DNA of 17,974 nt from Clostridia bacterium (lineage in GTDB: Bacteria > Bacillota_A > Clostridia > Oscillospirales > CAG-272), in the NCBI GenBank assembly GCA_017462125.1, contig JAFTRQ010000099.1, forward strand, positions 1 to 17,974, in the 5' to 3' direction. A program made the position numbers and the translations under genes. Below, one piece after another: positions 1-5,891 of this stretch (position 1 is its first letter; every line of letters starts with the position of its first letter). The notes under the pieces are model-generated. The model saw only the letters and a list, made by a program, of their open reading frames with translations. It searched no databases and was not told the DNA's origin.

Positions 1-1
1 C

Positions 2-187
2 TGTACTAAAAAGGTGTTGGATGAAGAAGTCATTGTTCGTCCGAACATAAGGGTGCAGAAATATGTTTGTCAGTATCTTAATGAACTGACCGAAGAACTC
101 AAACGGCTTGAGAAAATCGAGCAAACAAACGATGTTCTGGACAACCTAAAGTATTTGCTTGAATTGATTGCTCATTTGTCAGAATAA
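2..187 (+). CDS. 3' end of an unidentified gene (partial at window start)
   Basis: The frame starting at base 2 is open from the window edge to a TAA at 185-187 and encodes about 61 residues ending in LELIAHLSE. The visible part is rich in Leu, Glu and Lys with a heptad-like pattern, so it is probably helical and perhaps coiled-coil. I recognise no catalytic motif and cannot name the family. A strong hairpin terminator follows 8 bases after the stop, which supports this being a genuine gene end. It sits against the 3' end of guaA, a known integration site for genomic islands, so it may be the last gene of an integrated element; that is inference from position. The function cannot be assigned without upstream sequence. 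Confidence 0.6.
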   Translation, partial: CTKKVLDEEVIVRPNIRVQKYVCQYLNELTEELKRLEKIEQTNDVLDNLKYLLELIAHLSE

Positions 188-194
188 AAAACAA

Positions 195-224
195 AAATGC
201 TCTGCTTTTTACGGCAGAGCATTT
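195..224 (+). terminator. Rho-independent terminator of the partial upstream gene
   Basis: An 11-bp perfect stem (195-205 with 214-224, core TGCTCTGC/GCAGAGCA) encloses an 8-nt loop. The descending arm ends in TTT and is followed by CATTTAG, so the T-tract is short. It lies 8 bases after the stop codon at 187. Confidence 0.7.
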
Positions 225-230
225 CATTTA

Positions 231-268
231 GTGGTGTCAAAATTCAAAGTGGTGTCAAAGTGGTGTCA
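231..268. repeat. Three direct copies of GTGGTGTCA near the guaA 3' end
   Basis: The 9-mer GTGGTGTCA occurs at 231-239, 249-257 and 260-268. The copies are head to tail with start-to-start spacings of 18 and 11 bases. They fall between the terminator of the upstream gene and the guaA terminator. Short, irregularly spaced direct repeats like this resemble tyrosine-integrase arm-type binding sites at the end of an integrated element. That role is inferred from position beside guaA, not demonstrated. Confidence 0.5.
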
Positions 269-271
269 GCA

Positions 272-320
272 CAATAAAGAAAACCCCGAAAATCCTTGTA
301 AAATCAAGGTTTTCGGGGGG
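272..320 (-). terminator. Rho-independent terminator of guaA
   Basis: CCCCGAAAA (284-292) pairs with TTTTCGGGG (310-318). An inner CCTTG/CAAGG (294-298/305-309) continues the stem past one bulged base, with a 6-nt loop. Read on the minus strand it begins 8-10 bases after the guaA stop and is followed by TTTTCTTTATT, a normal U-rich tail. Confidence 0.85.
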
Positions 321-327
321 TTTCGTA

Positions 328-1326
328 TTATTCCCACTCGATCGTACCCGTAGGCTTCGGCGAGAGGTCGTAAAGTACGCGGTTGATGCCGGGAACTTCG
401 GAGGTGATTCTGTTTACGATCTTATGAAGCACCGCGTAGGGAATTTCCTCGATGGTAGCGGTCATAGCATCCTTGGTATTGACGGCACGGATGATTGCGG
501 GCCAGCCCTCGTAGCGGCTGTCGTCCTTCACGCCGACGCTCTTGATGTCGGGAATAACTACGAAATACTGCCAAACCTTCTCGGCAAGTCCGCACTTATC
601 GAACTCGTCGCGAAGGATCGCGTCTGCCTCGCGGAGAGCGTGGAGACGGTCACGGGTGATCGCGCCAAGACATCTTACGCCGAGACCGGGGCCGGGGAAG
701 GGCTGACGGTATACCATCGCGTGGGGAAGTCCGAGCGCTTCGCCAACGACTCTGACCTCGTCCTTGAACAAAAGCTTTACAGGCTCGCAAAGCTCAAACT
801 GAAGGTCCTCGGGAAGTCCGCCAACGTTGTGGTGAGACTTGACGGCCTTCTTGCCCTCTGCCTGCTTAACGCTCTCAAGAATGTCGGGGTAGATCGTACC
901 CTGCGCCAAAAACTCGATGCCCTCAAGCTTGCGGGCTTCTTCAGCGAAAATCTCAATAAATTCCTTGCCGATAATCTTTCTCTTTGTCTCGGGATCGGAA
1001 ACTCCTGCCAAAAGATCAAGATAACGGTCGGTTGCGTCGATGTAGATCAGATTTGCGTCGAGGGTCTTGCCGAATATGTCGATAACTGCCTCGCTCTCGC
1101 CCTTACGCATAAGGCCGTGATTTACGTGCACGCAAACCAACTGCTTGCCGATTGCTTTGATAAGAAGTGCCGCAACGACAGAGGAGTCAACTCCACCAGA
1201 AAGCGCCAAAAGCACCTTCTTGTCGCCGACCTGCGCGCGAATCTCTTTTACCTGCTCGTCAATGAATGCGTTGGCAAGCTCAAAGTTTGTAATTCTTTCC
1301 ATATTTTCAGGACGAACGTTGCTCAT
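328..1326 (-). CDS. guaA: GMP synthase, ATP-pyrophosphatase subunit (no glutaminase domain)
   Basis: This is the synthetase half of GMP synthase, which adenylates XMP with ATP and aminates it to GMP in de novo purine synthesis in the cytoplasm. The PP-loop SGGVDSS is at residues 43-49, RQPFPGPGLGVRCLG at about 207-221, and the family C-terminus GTIEWE ends the protein. It has 332 residues, against about 510-525 for the usual two-domain enzyme. The N-terminal class I glutamine amidotransferase domain is absent, and the DNA upstream of the start is non-coding repeat sequence, so this is not a hidden frameshift. Glutaminase may be a separate subunit elsewhere, or ammonia may be used directly; both are inferences. 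The ATG at 1326 is preceded by GGAAAGG with good spacing. An ATG at 1302 is a weaker alternative. Confidence 0.95.
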   Translation of the reverse strand: MSNVRPENMERITNFELANAFIDEQVKEIRAQVGDKKVLLALSGGVDSSVVAALLIKAIGKQLVCVHVNHGLMRKGESEAVIDIFGKTLDANLIYIDATDRYLDLLAGVSDPETKRKIIGKEFIEIFAEEARKLEGIEFLAQGTIYPDILESVKQAEGKKAVKSHHNVGGLPEDLQFELCEPVKLLFKDEVRVVGEALGLPHAMVYRQPFPGPGLGVRCLGAITRDRLHALREADAILRDEFDKCGLAEKVWQYFVVIPDIKSVGVKDDSRYEGWPAIIRAVNTKDAMTATIEEIPYAVLHKIVNRITSEVPGINRVLYDLSPKPTGTIEWE

Positions 1327-1340
1327 ATATTTTTCCTTTC

Positions 1341-1411
1341 CTGCAGGGCTCTGCCCTGCACCCGCTTAAAACCTTTTTGAGAAAAAGGTTTTAAGAATTC
1401 CAAAAACCTTC
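1341..1411. repeat. REP-like double palindrome upstream of guaA
   Basis: There are two back-to-back perfect hairpins. TGCAGGGC/GCCCTGCA (1342-1349/1353-1360) has a 3-nt loop. A 14-bp stem at 1365-1378/1382-1395 (CTTAAAACCTTTTT and its complement) has loop GAG. An AT-rich tail with CAAAAACCTTC follows. The element lies just upstream of the guaA ribosome binding site, so it should be in or near the guaA leader. The layout matches dispersed palindromic intergenic repeats of gut Clostridia; multiplicity in the genome is inferred. Confidence 0.6.
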
Positions 1412-1525
1412 AAAAAATTGGTTTTATTATCAAATGCAGTATTTTGAAATGGACTTGCAACACGATAGCAGATGCGCCTCGGTAAAAATCAAGCCCGTTT
1501 CAAAGAACGAAATGGGGTTGTTTTA

Positions 1526-1584
1526 TCCCTTTTTGGGAAGTTCTTTGGAGAGCTCGAGAACCTTTCTCTCAAGAAAGGTTCTCG
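1526..1584. repeat. REP-like palindrome downstream of the CofE-like gene
   Basis: A 13-bp perfect stem CGAGAACCTTTCT (1555-1567) with its complement (1572-1584) has a 4-nt loop. A small TCCC-TTTTT-GGGA hairpin lies beside it at 1526-1538. The large hairpin starts 10 bases after the minus-strand stop at 1595 and could end that transcript, but no immediate T-tract follows on the minus strand. The arms share AACCTTT/AAAGGTT with the element at 1365-1395, suggesting the same repeat family. The DNA between the two elements (about 1412-1525) holds nothing I can identify. Confidence 0.55.
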
Positions 1585-1594
1585 AACGCATCCC

Positions 1595-2791
1595 TTAATT
1601 AGTATAGTTATCGAAATAGCCCTGAACGAGAACGACGGGAGTACCCTTGTCACCGGAGCCGCTTGTCAGGTCACAAAGGGAGCCAATCAGGTCGGTGAGC
1701 TGACGGGGAGTTGTACCCTGAGAAGCCATATTACCAACGAGAGAGGAGCCGTCCTTTGCCTTGATGGAAGCAGAGATAGCCGCCTTCAGGTCCTCGCCGG
1801 AGAGATCCTTGAAGTCGTTATCTGCGAGATACTTGAGCTTAAGCTCGTTGGGAGTACCGATCAGACCGTCGGTGTAAGCGGGGGAAACAACGGGGTCTGC
1901 AAGCTCCCAGATCTTACCCTGAGGATCCTTGAACGCGCCATCGCCGTAGACCATAACCTCAACCTTTTTGCCGGTTCTCTCAAATACTCTTGCCTGAATG
2001 TCGAGAACGAGGTCGCGACATTCGCGGGGGAAGAGCTTAACAGTGTCCTCTGTGGACTTGTTAGAGCCGAGAAGACCGTACTTTTCGTTGTAGCCGCTAC
2101 CGTTTATGGGCGCGGTCATAATATCGTCAAGAGAGCAGACGACCTTGGCGCCGTTTTCAAGAAGGATTCTCTTGGTGCGCGCGCGAGTGTGAATGTCACA
2201 GTTGATAATGTGGTCGCAGTAGTTCAGAATTGCCTTGGCCTGGTTTGCGAAAACGATCTCAACCTCGGCACCGCATTCCTTGATCAGGTCGCCGTAATAT
2301 TCAACGTAATCAACACCGGTGAATTCGTGCTTTTCGTATCCGAAGAGCTCGCGGTATTTTTCAAGGGAAAGAACGTCGCTGTAAGGATTCACGCCCGACT
2401 CGTCTATCATATCCATGCTGATCAGATGGTTGCCCACCTCATCGGAGGGATAGCTGAGCATCAATACGACCTTTTTGCATCCCTTTGCGATTCCGCGCAG
2501 GCAGATCGCGAAGCGGTTTCTGGAGAGAATGGGGAAGATAACGCCGACGGTGCCGCCGCCAAGCTTTGCTTTCACGTCCTCTGCGATCGCGTCTACAGAG
2601 ACGTAGTTGCCCTGTACGCGGGCTACGACCGATTCTGTAATCGAGATAACGTCCTTGTCGCGGAGCTCAAATCCTTCGCACTCCGCCGCATCGATAACGG
2701 TATCGGTAACGATTGCCGCGAGGTCATCGCCCTCACGGAAGATGGGGCAACGAATACCCCTTGAAACTGTTCCGACTTTACGTTCTTTCAT
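1595..2791 (-). CDS. Coenzyme F420-0:L-glutamate ligase-like (CofE-family) protein
   Basis: This 398-residue protein resembles the Bacillota proteins annotated as F420-0--gamma-glutamyl ligase. Characters supporting this are the N-terminal GIRCPIFREGDDLAAIV, an ISITESVVAR segment at about residues 49-58, and a Gly-rich GGGTVGVIFPILSRNR stretch. The archetype CofE adds L-glutamate to F420-0 using GTP. Bacillota of this kind are not known to make F420, so the true substrate is probably another carboxylate/amino acid pair, and the family name should not be read as the function. It is longer than archaeal CofE (about 250 residues), with a C-terminal extension. The ATG at 2791 has AAAGGG upstream. 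It lies 78 bases downstream of the SGNH gene with no clear terminator between, so co-transcription is possible. No signal peptide or membrane segment is visible. Confidence 0.75.
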   Translation of the reverse strand: MKERKVGTVSRGIRCPIFREGDDLAAIVTDTVIDAAECEGFELRDKDVISITESVVARVQGNYVSVDAIAEDVKAKLGGGTVGVIFPILSRNRFAICLRGIAKGCKKVVLMLSYPSDEVGNHLISMDMIDESGVNPYSDVLSLEKYRELFGYEKHEFTGVDYVEYYGDLIKECGAEVEIVFANQAKAILNYCDHIINCDIHTRARTKRILLENGAKVVCSLDDIMTAPINGSGYNEKYGLLGSNKSTEDTVKLFPRECRDLVLDIQARVFERTGKKVEVMVYGDGAFKDPQGKIWELADPVVSPAYTDGLIGTPNELKLKYLADNDFKDLSGEDLKAAISASIKAKDGSSLVGNMASQGTTPRQLTDLIGSLCDLTSGSGDKGTPVVLVQGYFDNYTN

Positions 2792-2807
2792 TGTTTGTCC
2801 CTTTCTT

Positions 2808-2825
2808 ATGCTTCAATAGAAGCAT
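2808..2825 (-). other. Small leader hairpin before the CofE-like start
   Basis: The inverted repeat ATGCTTC-AATA-GAAGCAT (7-bp arms) lies 17 bases upstream of the start codon, just before the ribosome binding site. It has a T-run only on the plus strand, so it is not an obvious terminator for the minus-strand genes. It could influence translation initiation. Confidence 0.35.
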
Positions 2826-2869
2826 TTTTATATAGAATTTATTATTTACAGGTTTGTTTTGCGATTCTC

Positions 2870-3844
2870 TCAGTCGAGATAGCCTAAAAGCTGAAGTCTT
2901 TCCGCCAAGAGCATTGCAATGCCGTGATATCCCTCAATAGAGAGATGAACCTCTTTGTCTGTCAGGTGGTTATAGGTGATCTCAACGGGAATAATATGAT
3001 TTTTGAGCTTTTGGCGCATAACGTCAAGCTCCTCCGCCGTTTTGTCGGCAAAATATCCGCCGGAGAGGATGAGGTCGAGACCGCGCGCCGCAAACTCCTC
3101 GTAAAGATCCAAAAAGTGGATGCCGAAGCGCTCCAGTGCCGCTCTGCGGTAGTATGCGTATTTTTCCTCGGGCGTGTCACCCTTCACGTCACACCAGCAA
3201 TTCCAAAGCGGATGATTGTTGGCAAGCATACCGCCGATGATGATATACTTTCCGCCGTTCAGCTTTCCGCAAGCCTCCATCGTGTCGAGCCAGCGCTGAA
3301 GGGTCAAGCCTCCGCCGTCGTTAAGACCGGCGAAGATAATATTGACGTCGGCACAGCGTTTGTGCGCGGTAAATACCAAGGTTCCCTTGGGGATCACGGT
3401 CTCGACGCCGTCGGGGTCCTTCTTCTGAATAAAATCGGTGTGACTGTCGTTATCTGCCGTCAGAATATATTCCTTGCCGCCGATGGTCAGAGGATTGGTG
3501 TCGCGAACGTTCTGGGTAAAATAGACGCACAGATCCTCGCCTACCTTGTCGGGATAGCAAAGCTTCAGCTTGGTGCCCGAGACGTGCCCGCCGATAAAGC
3601 TTCTTTGCCCGAGGCTTACGGGAGTGTTGTCGGCAGGGATCACCAGATCCTCGGCAAGATAGCAAGCTACGCCGCCCAATCGGGCAACGATAGCCGAAAG
3701 ACATTCACCGCCGTGACCGCAGTTTATGACCTCCGCGTCGTATCCCCGCTCTGTAAGAATGGCTTGAAGTCTGCCCGGATATGAGCTTTCCGTGCTGTTT
3801 CCTTGGGTAACAGAATCACCCGAGCAAAGGATCGTTCGTTTCAT
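2870..3844 (-). CDS. SGNH/GDSL-family hydrolase (putative carbohydrate esterase)
   Basis: This 324-residue protein has SGNH hallmarks. Block I is GDSVTQG at residues 9-15 (nucleophile Ser11), the oxyanion Gly lies in NCGHGGE (41-47), and Asn is in GLND (173-176). A C-terminal E-x-x-H (E304, H307) takes the place of the usual D-x-x-H. Such enzymes remove acetyl or other acyl groups, often from sugars. No signal peptide is visible, so it should act in the cytoplasm, matching the intracellular glycosidases downstream. About 130 residues separate the Gly and Asn blocks, far more than the usual spacing, which suggests an inserted beta-rich domain at about 65-165. The ATG at 3844 is preceded by GGAGGTG. 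Two good minus-strand promoters lie upstream. Esterase activity is likely; the substrate is inferred. Confidence 0.8.
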   Translation of the reverse strand: MKRTILCSGDSVTQGNSTESSYPGRLQAILTERGYDAEVINCGHGGECLSAIVARLGGVACYLAEDLVIPADNTPVSLGQRSFIGGHVSGTKLKLCYPDKVGEDLCVYFTQNVRDTNPLTIGGKEYILTADNDSHTDFIQKKDPDGVETVIPKGTLVFTAHKRCADVNIIFAGLNDGGGLTLQRWLDTMEACGKLNGGKYIIIGGMLANNHPLWNCWCDVKGDTPEEKYAYYRRAALERFGIHFLDLYEEFAARGLDLILSGGYFADKTAEELDVMRQKLKNHIIPVEITYNHLTDKEVHLSIEGYHGIAMLLAERLQLLGYLD

Positions 3845-3886
3845 TATTACACCTCCAAATGCGCATCGAAAACAAAGCTACATTAT

Positions 3887-3915
3887 ATTATATCAAATTT
3901 TATGGGGAAATTCAA
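3887..3915 (-). promoter_or_regulatory. Proximal sigma-A promoter of the SGNH hydrolase
   Basis: On the minus strand the -35 is TTGAAT (3910-3915), followed by a 17-bp spacer and a -10 TATAAT (3887-3892). TGA immediately before TATAAT makes an extended -10. Transcription should begin near 3880, giving a leader of roughly 35 nt. Confidence 0.75.
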
Positions 3916-3997
3916 TGTATATTTTTTGAACAAGTGATATTTTTCGATATTTATTATCAAAAAAACACTTCATTTTGACAAAACTTTTACACAGTGA

Positions 3998-4026
3998 ATT
4001 ATAGCACTTCACATAGTATTTGTCAA
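3998..4026 (-). promoter_or_regulatory. Distal consensus promoter with possible operator
   Basis: The match to sigma-A is perfect on the minus strand: TTGACA (4021-4026), 17 bp, TATAAT (3998-4003). An inverted repeat GTGAA-N9-TTCAC overlaps the -10 and could be a repressor site; that is inference from placement. It would give a leader of about 145 nt to the SGNH gene. Confidence 0.75.
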
Positions 4027-4089
4027 TAATTTTGAAAAAATGAGCTTGCCGAAATTATTTATCATCAAAAGCGCGTTTTTATCATTTTT

Positions 4090-4185
4090 TACAAATCAAC
4101 AGGTGTCGGTGTAAAATTACGCTTGGATATCGTCACGGACGGAGGAGATTCCCGTTCTGCGTTTTTTGCTGTCCCAACTTGCTGA
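4090..4185 (+). other. Possible remnant of a dispersed repeat or gene fragment
   Basis: The gap 3845-4337 has no full gene. Within it, 4090-4185 is less AT-rich than its surroundings and reads openly to a TGA as YKSTGVGVKLRLDIVTDGGD followed by SRSAFFAVPTC, without a start codon. The opposite strand is also open. This fits a degraded gene end or one copy of a dispersed repeat. I cannot confirm either from one copy. Confidence 0.3.
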
Positions 4186-4269
4186 AAACAGATCAAAATT
4201 ATCAAGAAAAAACAAAGGCTTTTCGGGAAAACAATCAAAATAATCAAGGAAAATCTTGTTTTATTGATG

Positions 4270-4275
4270 TATAAT
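4270..4275 (+). promoter_or_regulatory. Probable -10 element for the Gfo/Idh gene
   Basis: TATAAT preceded directly by TG lies 62 bases upstream of the chosen start. No good -35 is visible at 16-18 bp, so activation by a regulator is possible. Confidence 0.45.
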
Positions 4276-4337
4276 GGTAACAACACCGAAGAAAGGTGAA
4301 GCGATCCGTTGTGAAAAAACAAAGGGGGATAACAGTT

Positions 4338-5654
4338 ATGGAAAAGAAAAGATACGCCCACGTGGGCATTGGCGGCAGAGCGATCATGTATTATACCGCT
4401 ATTTCGAAGGATTTTAACGAATATGCGGAGCTTGTAGGCTTCTGTGATATCAACAGAAAGCGTATGGAATACGCGAATCGCAGACTTGTAAACCAGTGCG
4501 GATATCACGAGGTTCCTATGTACGGCGCCGACGAGTTTGAGAAGATGATCGAGGAGACCAAGCCCGATGTCGTTATCGTTACCTCGATGGACCGTACCCA
4601 CCACAAATACATCATCAAGGCTATGGAGTGCGGCTGTGACGTTGTTTCCGAGAAGCCGATGACCGTAGATGCAAAGAAGTGTCAGGAGATCGTTGATTGC
4701 ATTGAGAAAACAGGCAAAAATCTCCGTGTGACCTTCAATTACAGATATTCGCCCGACAGAACCAAGGTCCGCGATCTTATTATGAACGGTACGATCGGTG
4801 ACGTGAAGCAGATCCACTTTGAGTGGTTGCTCAACACCTCTCACGGTGCCGACTATTTCCGCCGTTGGCACAGAAATAAGAACAACAGCGGAGGCCTTCT
4901 CGTTCACAAGGCTACCCACCACTTTGACCTTGTCAATTTCTGGCTCGATTCCTATCCCACCAAGGTGTTTGCTCTCGGCGATCTGAAGTTCTACGGCAGA
5001 GAGAACGCGGAGGAGAGAGGCGTTACCAAGTTCTATTACCGCTCCTACGGCTCCGAGAACGCAAAGGGCGATCCCTTCGCAATGAACATCGCGGCAGGCG
5101 GCAACAAGGATCTTTACTTCGATTGCGAGTCTGAAGACGGTTACCTGCGCGACCAGAGCGTATTCGGCGACGGAATCAGCATCGAGGATACGATGAATCT
5201 CGTGGTTCAGTACGCGAACGGTGCGCAGATGTCCTATTCTCTCAACGCTTATTCTCCTTGGGAGGGCTACAGAGTTATGTTCACGGGAACCAAGGGCAGA
5301 CTTGAGCTTGAGGTCGTGGAGGCATTCGTTAAGGATCTTGGAGCAGAGCATGATAAGAACAGTGAGTATAAGGACAAGAAGATCACCGTTTATCCTATGT
5401 TCAAGCCCGCTTATGAGGTTGAAATTCCCGATTGTACGGGCGGCCACGGCGGCGGTGACCCCGTTATGCTCAACGATATCTTCAACCCCAATCCCCCCAA
5501 GGATCCCTACAGAAGAGCGGCAGGCTATATCGATGGCTGCATGAGCATTCTGACGGGTATCGCGGGCAACAAATCCATTGCCACAGGTCTGCCTGTTGAC
5601 GTCCTTTCTCTGGTAGACATTCCCGATTTCAAAAACAAATGGAAAAACCGTTAA
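4338..5654 (+). CDS. Gfo/Idh/MocA-family NAD(P)-dependent oxidoreductase
   Basis: This 438-residue protein oxidises or reduces a sugar or cyclitol using NAD(P). The N-terminal Rossmann fold has the glycine motif VGIGGRA (residues 9-15) and an acidic residue at the end of strand two (CD37), which favours NAD. The family EKP motif is at 105-107. The catalytic segment GLLVHKATHHFD is at about 186-197, with the usual family Asp/His arrangement. The C-terminal half is the alpha/beta substrate domain. It is somewhat longer than the typical 330-400 residues. The ATG at 4338 was chosen because AAAGGGGG precedes it at 9-bp spacing; an in-frame GTG at 4296 has no comparable site. A terminator follows, so it is probably monocistronic. 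Its place beside a hydrolase operon suggests it acts on a released sugar; the substrate is unknown. Confidence 0.9.
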   Translation: MEKKRYAHVGIGGRAIMYYTAISKDFNEYAELVGFCDINRKRMEYANRRLVNQCGYHEVPMYGADEFEKMIEETKPDVVIVTSMDRTHHKYIIKAMECGCDVVSEKPMTVDAKKCQEIVDCIEKTGKNLRVTFNYRYSPDRTKVRDLIMNGTIGDVKQIHFEWLLNTSHGADYFRRWHRNKNNSGGLLVHKATHHFDLVNFWLDSYPTKVFALGDLKFYGRENAEERGVTKFYYRSYGSENAKGDPFAMNIAAGGNKDLYFDCESEDGYLRDQSVFGDGISIEDTMNLVVQYANGAQMSYSLNAYSPWEGYRVMFTGTKGRLELEVVEAFVKDLGAEHDKNSEYKDKKITVYPMFKPAYEVEIPDCTGGHGGGDPVMLNDIFNPNPPKDPYRRAAGYIDGCMSILTGIAGNKSIATGLPVDVLSLVDIPDFKNKWKNR

Positions 5655-5704
5655 TGCTGTGCAGAGCATCGCTTCCGTAAAGGAACAGCATTTTCAATCA
5701 TCTG

Positions 5705-5740
5705 AGCCTCCGACAGGATTTTCTGTCGGAGGCTGTTTTT
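5705..5740 (+). terminator. Terminator of the Gfo/Idh gene
   Basis: A 12-bp perfect stem AGCCTCCGACAG (5705-5716) pairs with 5723-5734 around a GATTTT loop and is followed by GTTTTT. The AGCCTCCGAC/GTCGGAGGCT arms recur in the terminator at 11631. Confidence 0.9.
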
Positions 5741-5832
5741 ACGGCACAAACGTTGCTTTTTCCGTATCGCGCCGTTTCTCCGACAGGGCGAAATTATATA
5801 TCTTTTTTGAGCATCGCATATCGGATTTGGTA

Positions 5833-5861
5833 TTTACAACTTCAATTTTGTGTGGTATAAT
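5833..5861 (+). promoter_or_regulatory. Sigma-A promoter of the GH106-like operon
   Basis: TTTACA (5833-5838), a 17-bp spacer and TATAAT (5856-5861), with TGG directly before the -10 giving an extended -10. The expected start near 5868 gives a leader of about 24 nt containing AAAGGAGG. Confidence 0.85.
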
Positions 5862-5891
5862 GTCTTCAAGTGAGTAAAGGAGGGTTTGTGT

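Noticed and set aside
231..268. Short CRISPR-like array
   Set aside because: The repeats are only 9 bases, spaced 18 and 11 bases start to start, with no spacer-sized unique sequences and no cas genes.
424..1380. A 318-codon open frame antisense to guaA
   Set aside because: guaA is unmistakable on the minus strand; the antisense frame has no motif.
1472..2764. A 430-codon open frame antisense to the CofE-like gene
   Set aside because: It begins within a palindromic repeat, has no ribosome site, and mirrors a well-supported gene.
1595..2791. Reading the CofE-like gene as evidence for coenzyme F420 synthesis
   Set aside because: No other F420 gene is visible, and the family is widespread in Bacillota without known F420 production.
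4296..4337. GTG start 14 codons upstream for the Gfo/Idh gene
   Set aside because: The ATG at 4338 has a strong AGGGGG site at the right distance, and the Rossmann motif then starts at the usual position.
4089..5669. A 526-codon open frame antisense to the Gfo/Idh gene
   Set aside because: It has no recognisable motif or ribosome site, while the plus strand encodes a full Gfo/Idh protein. It is a by-product of codon bias.
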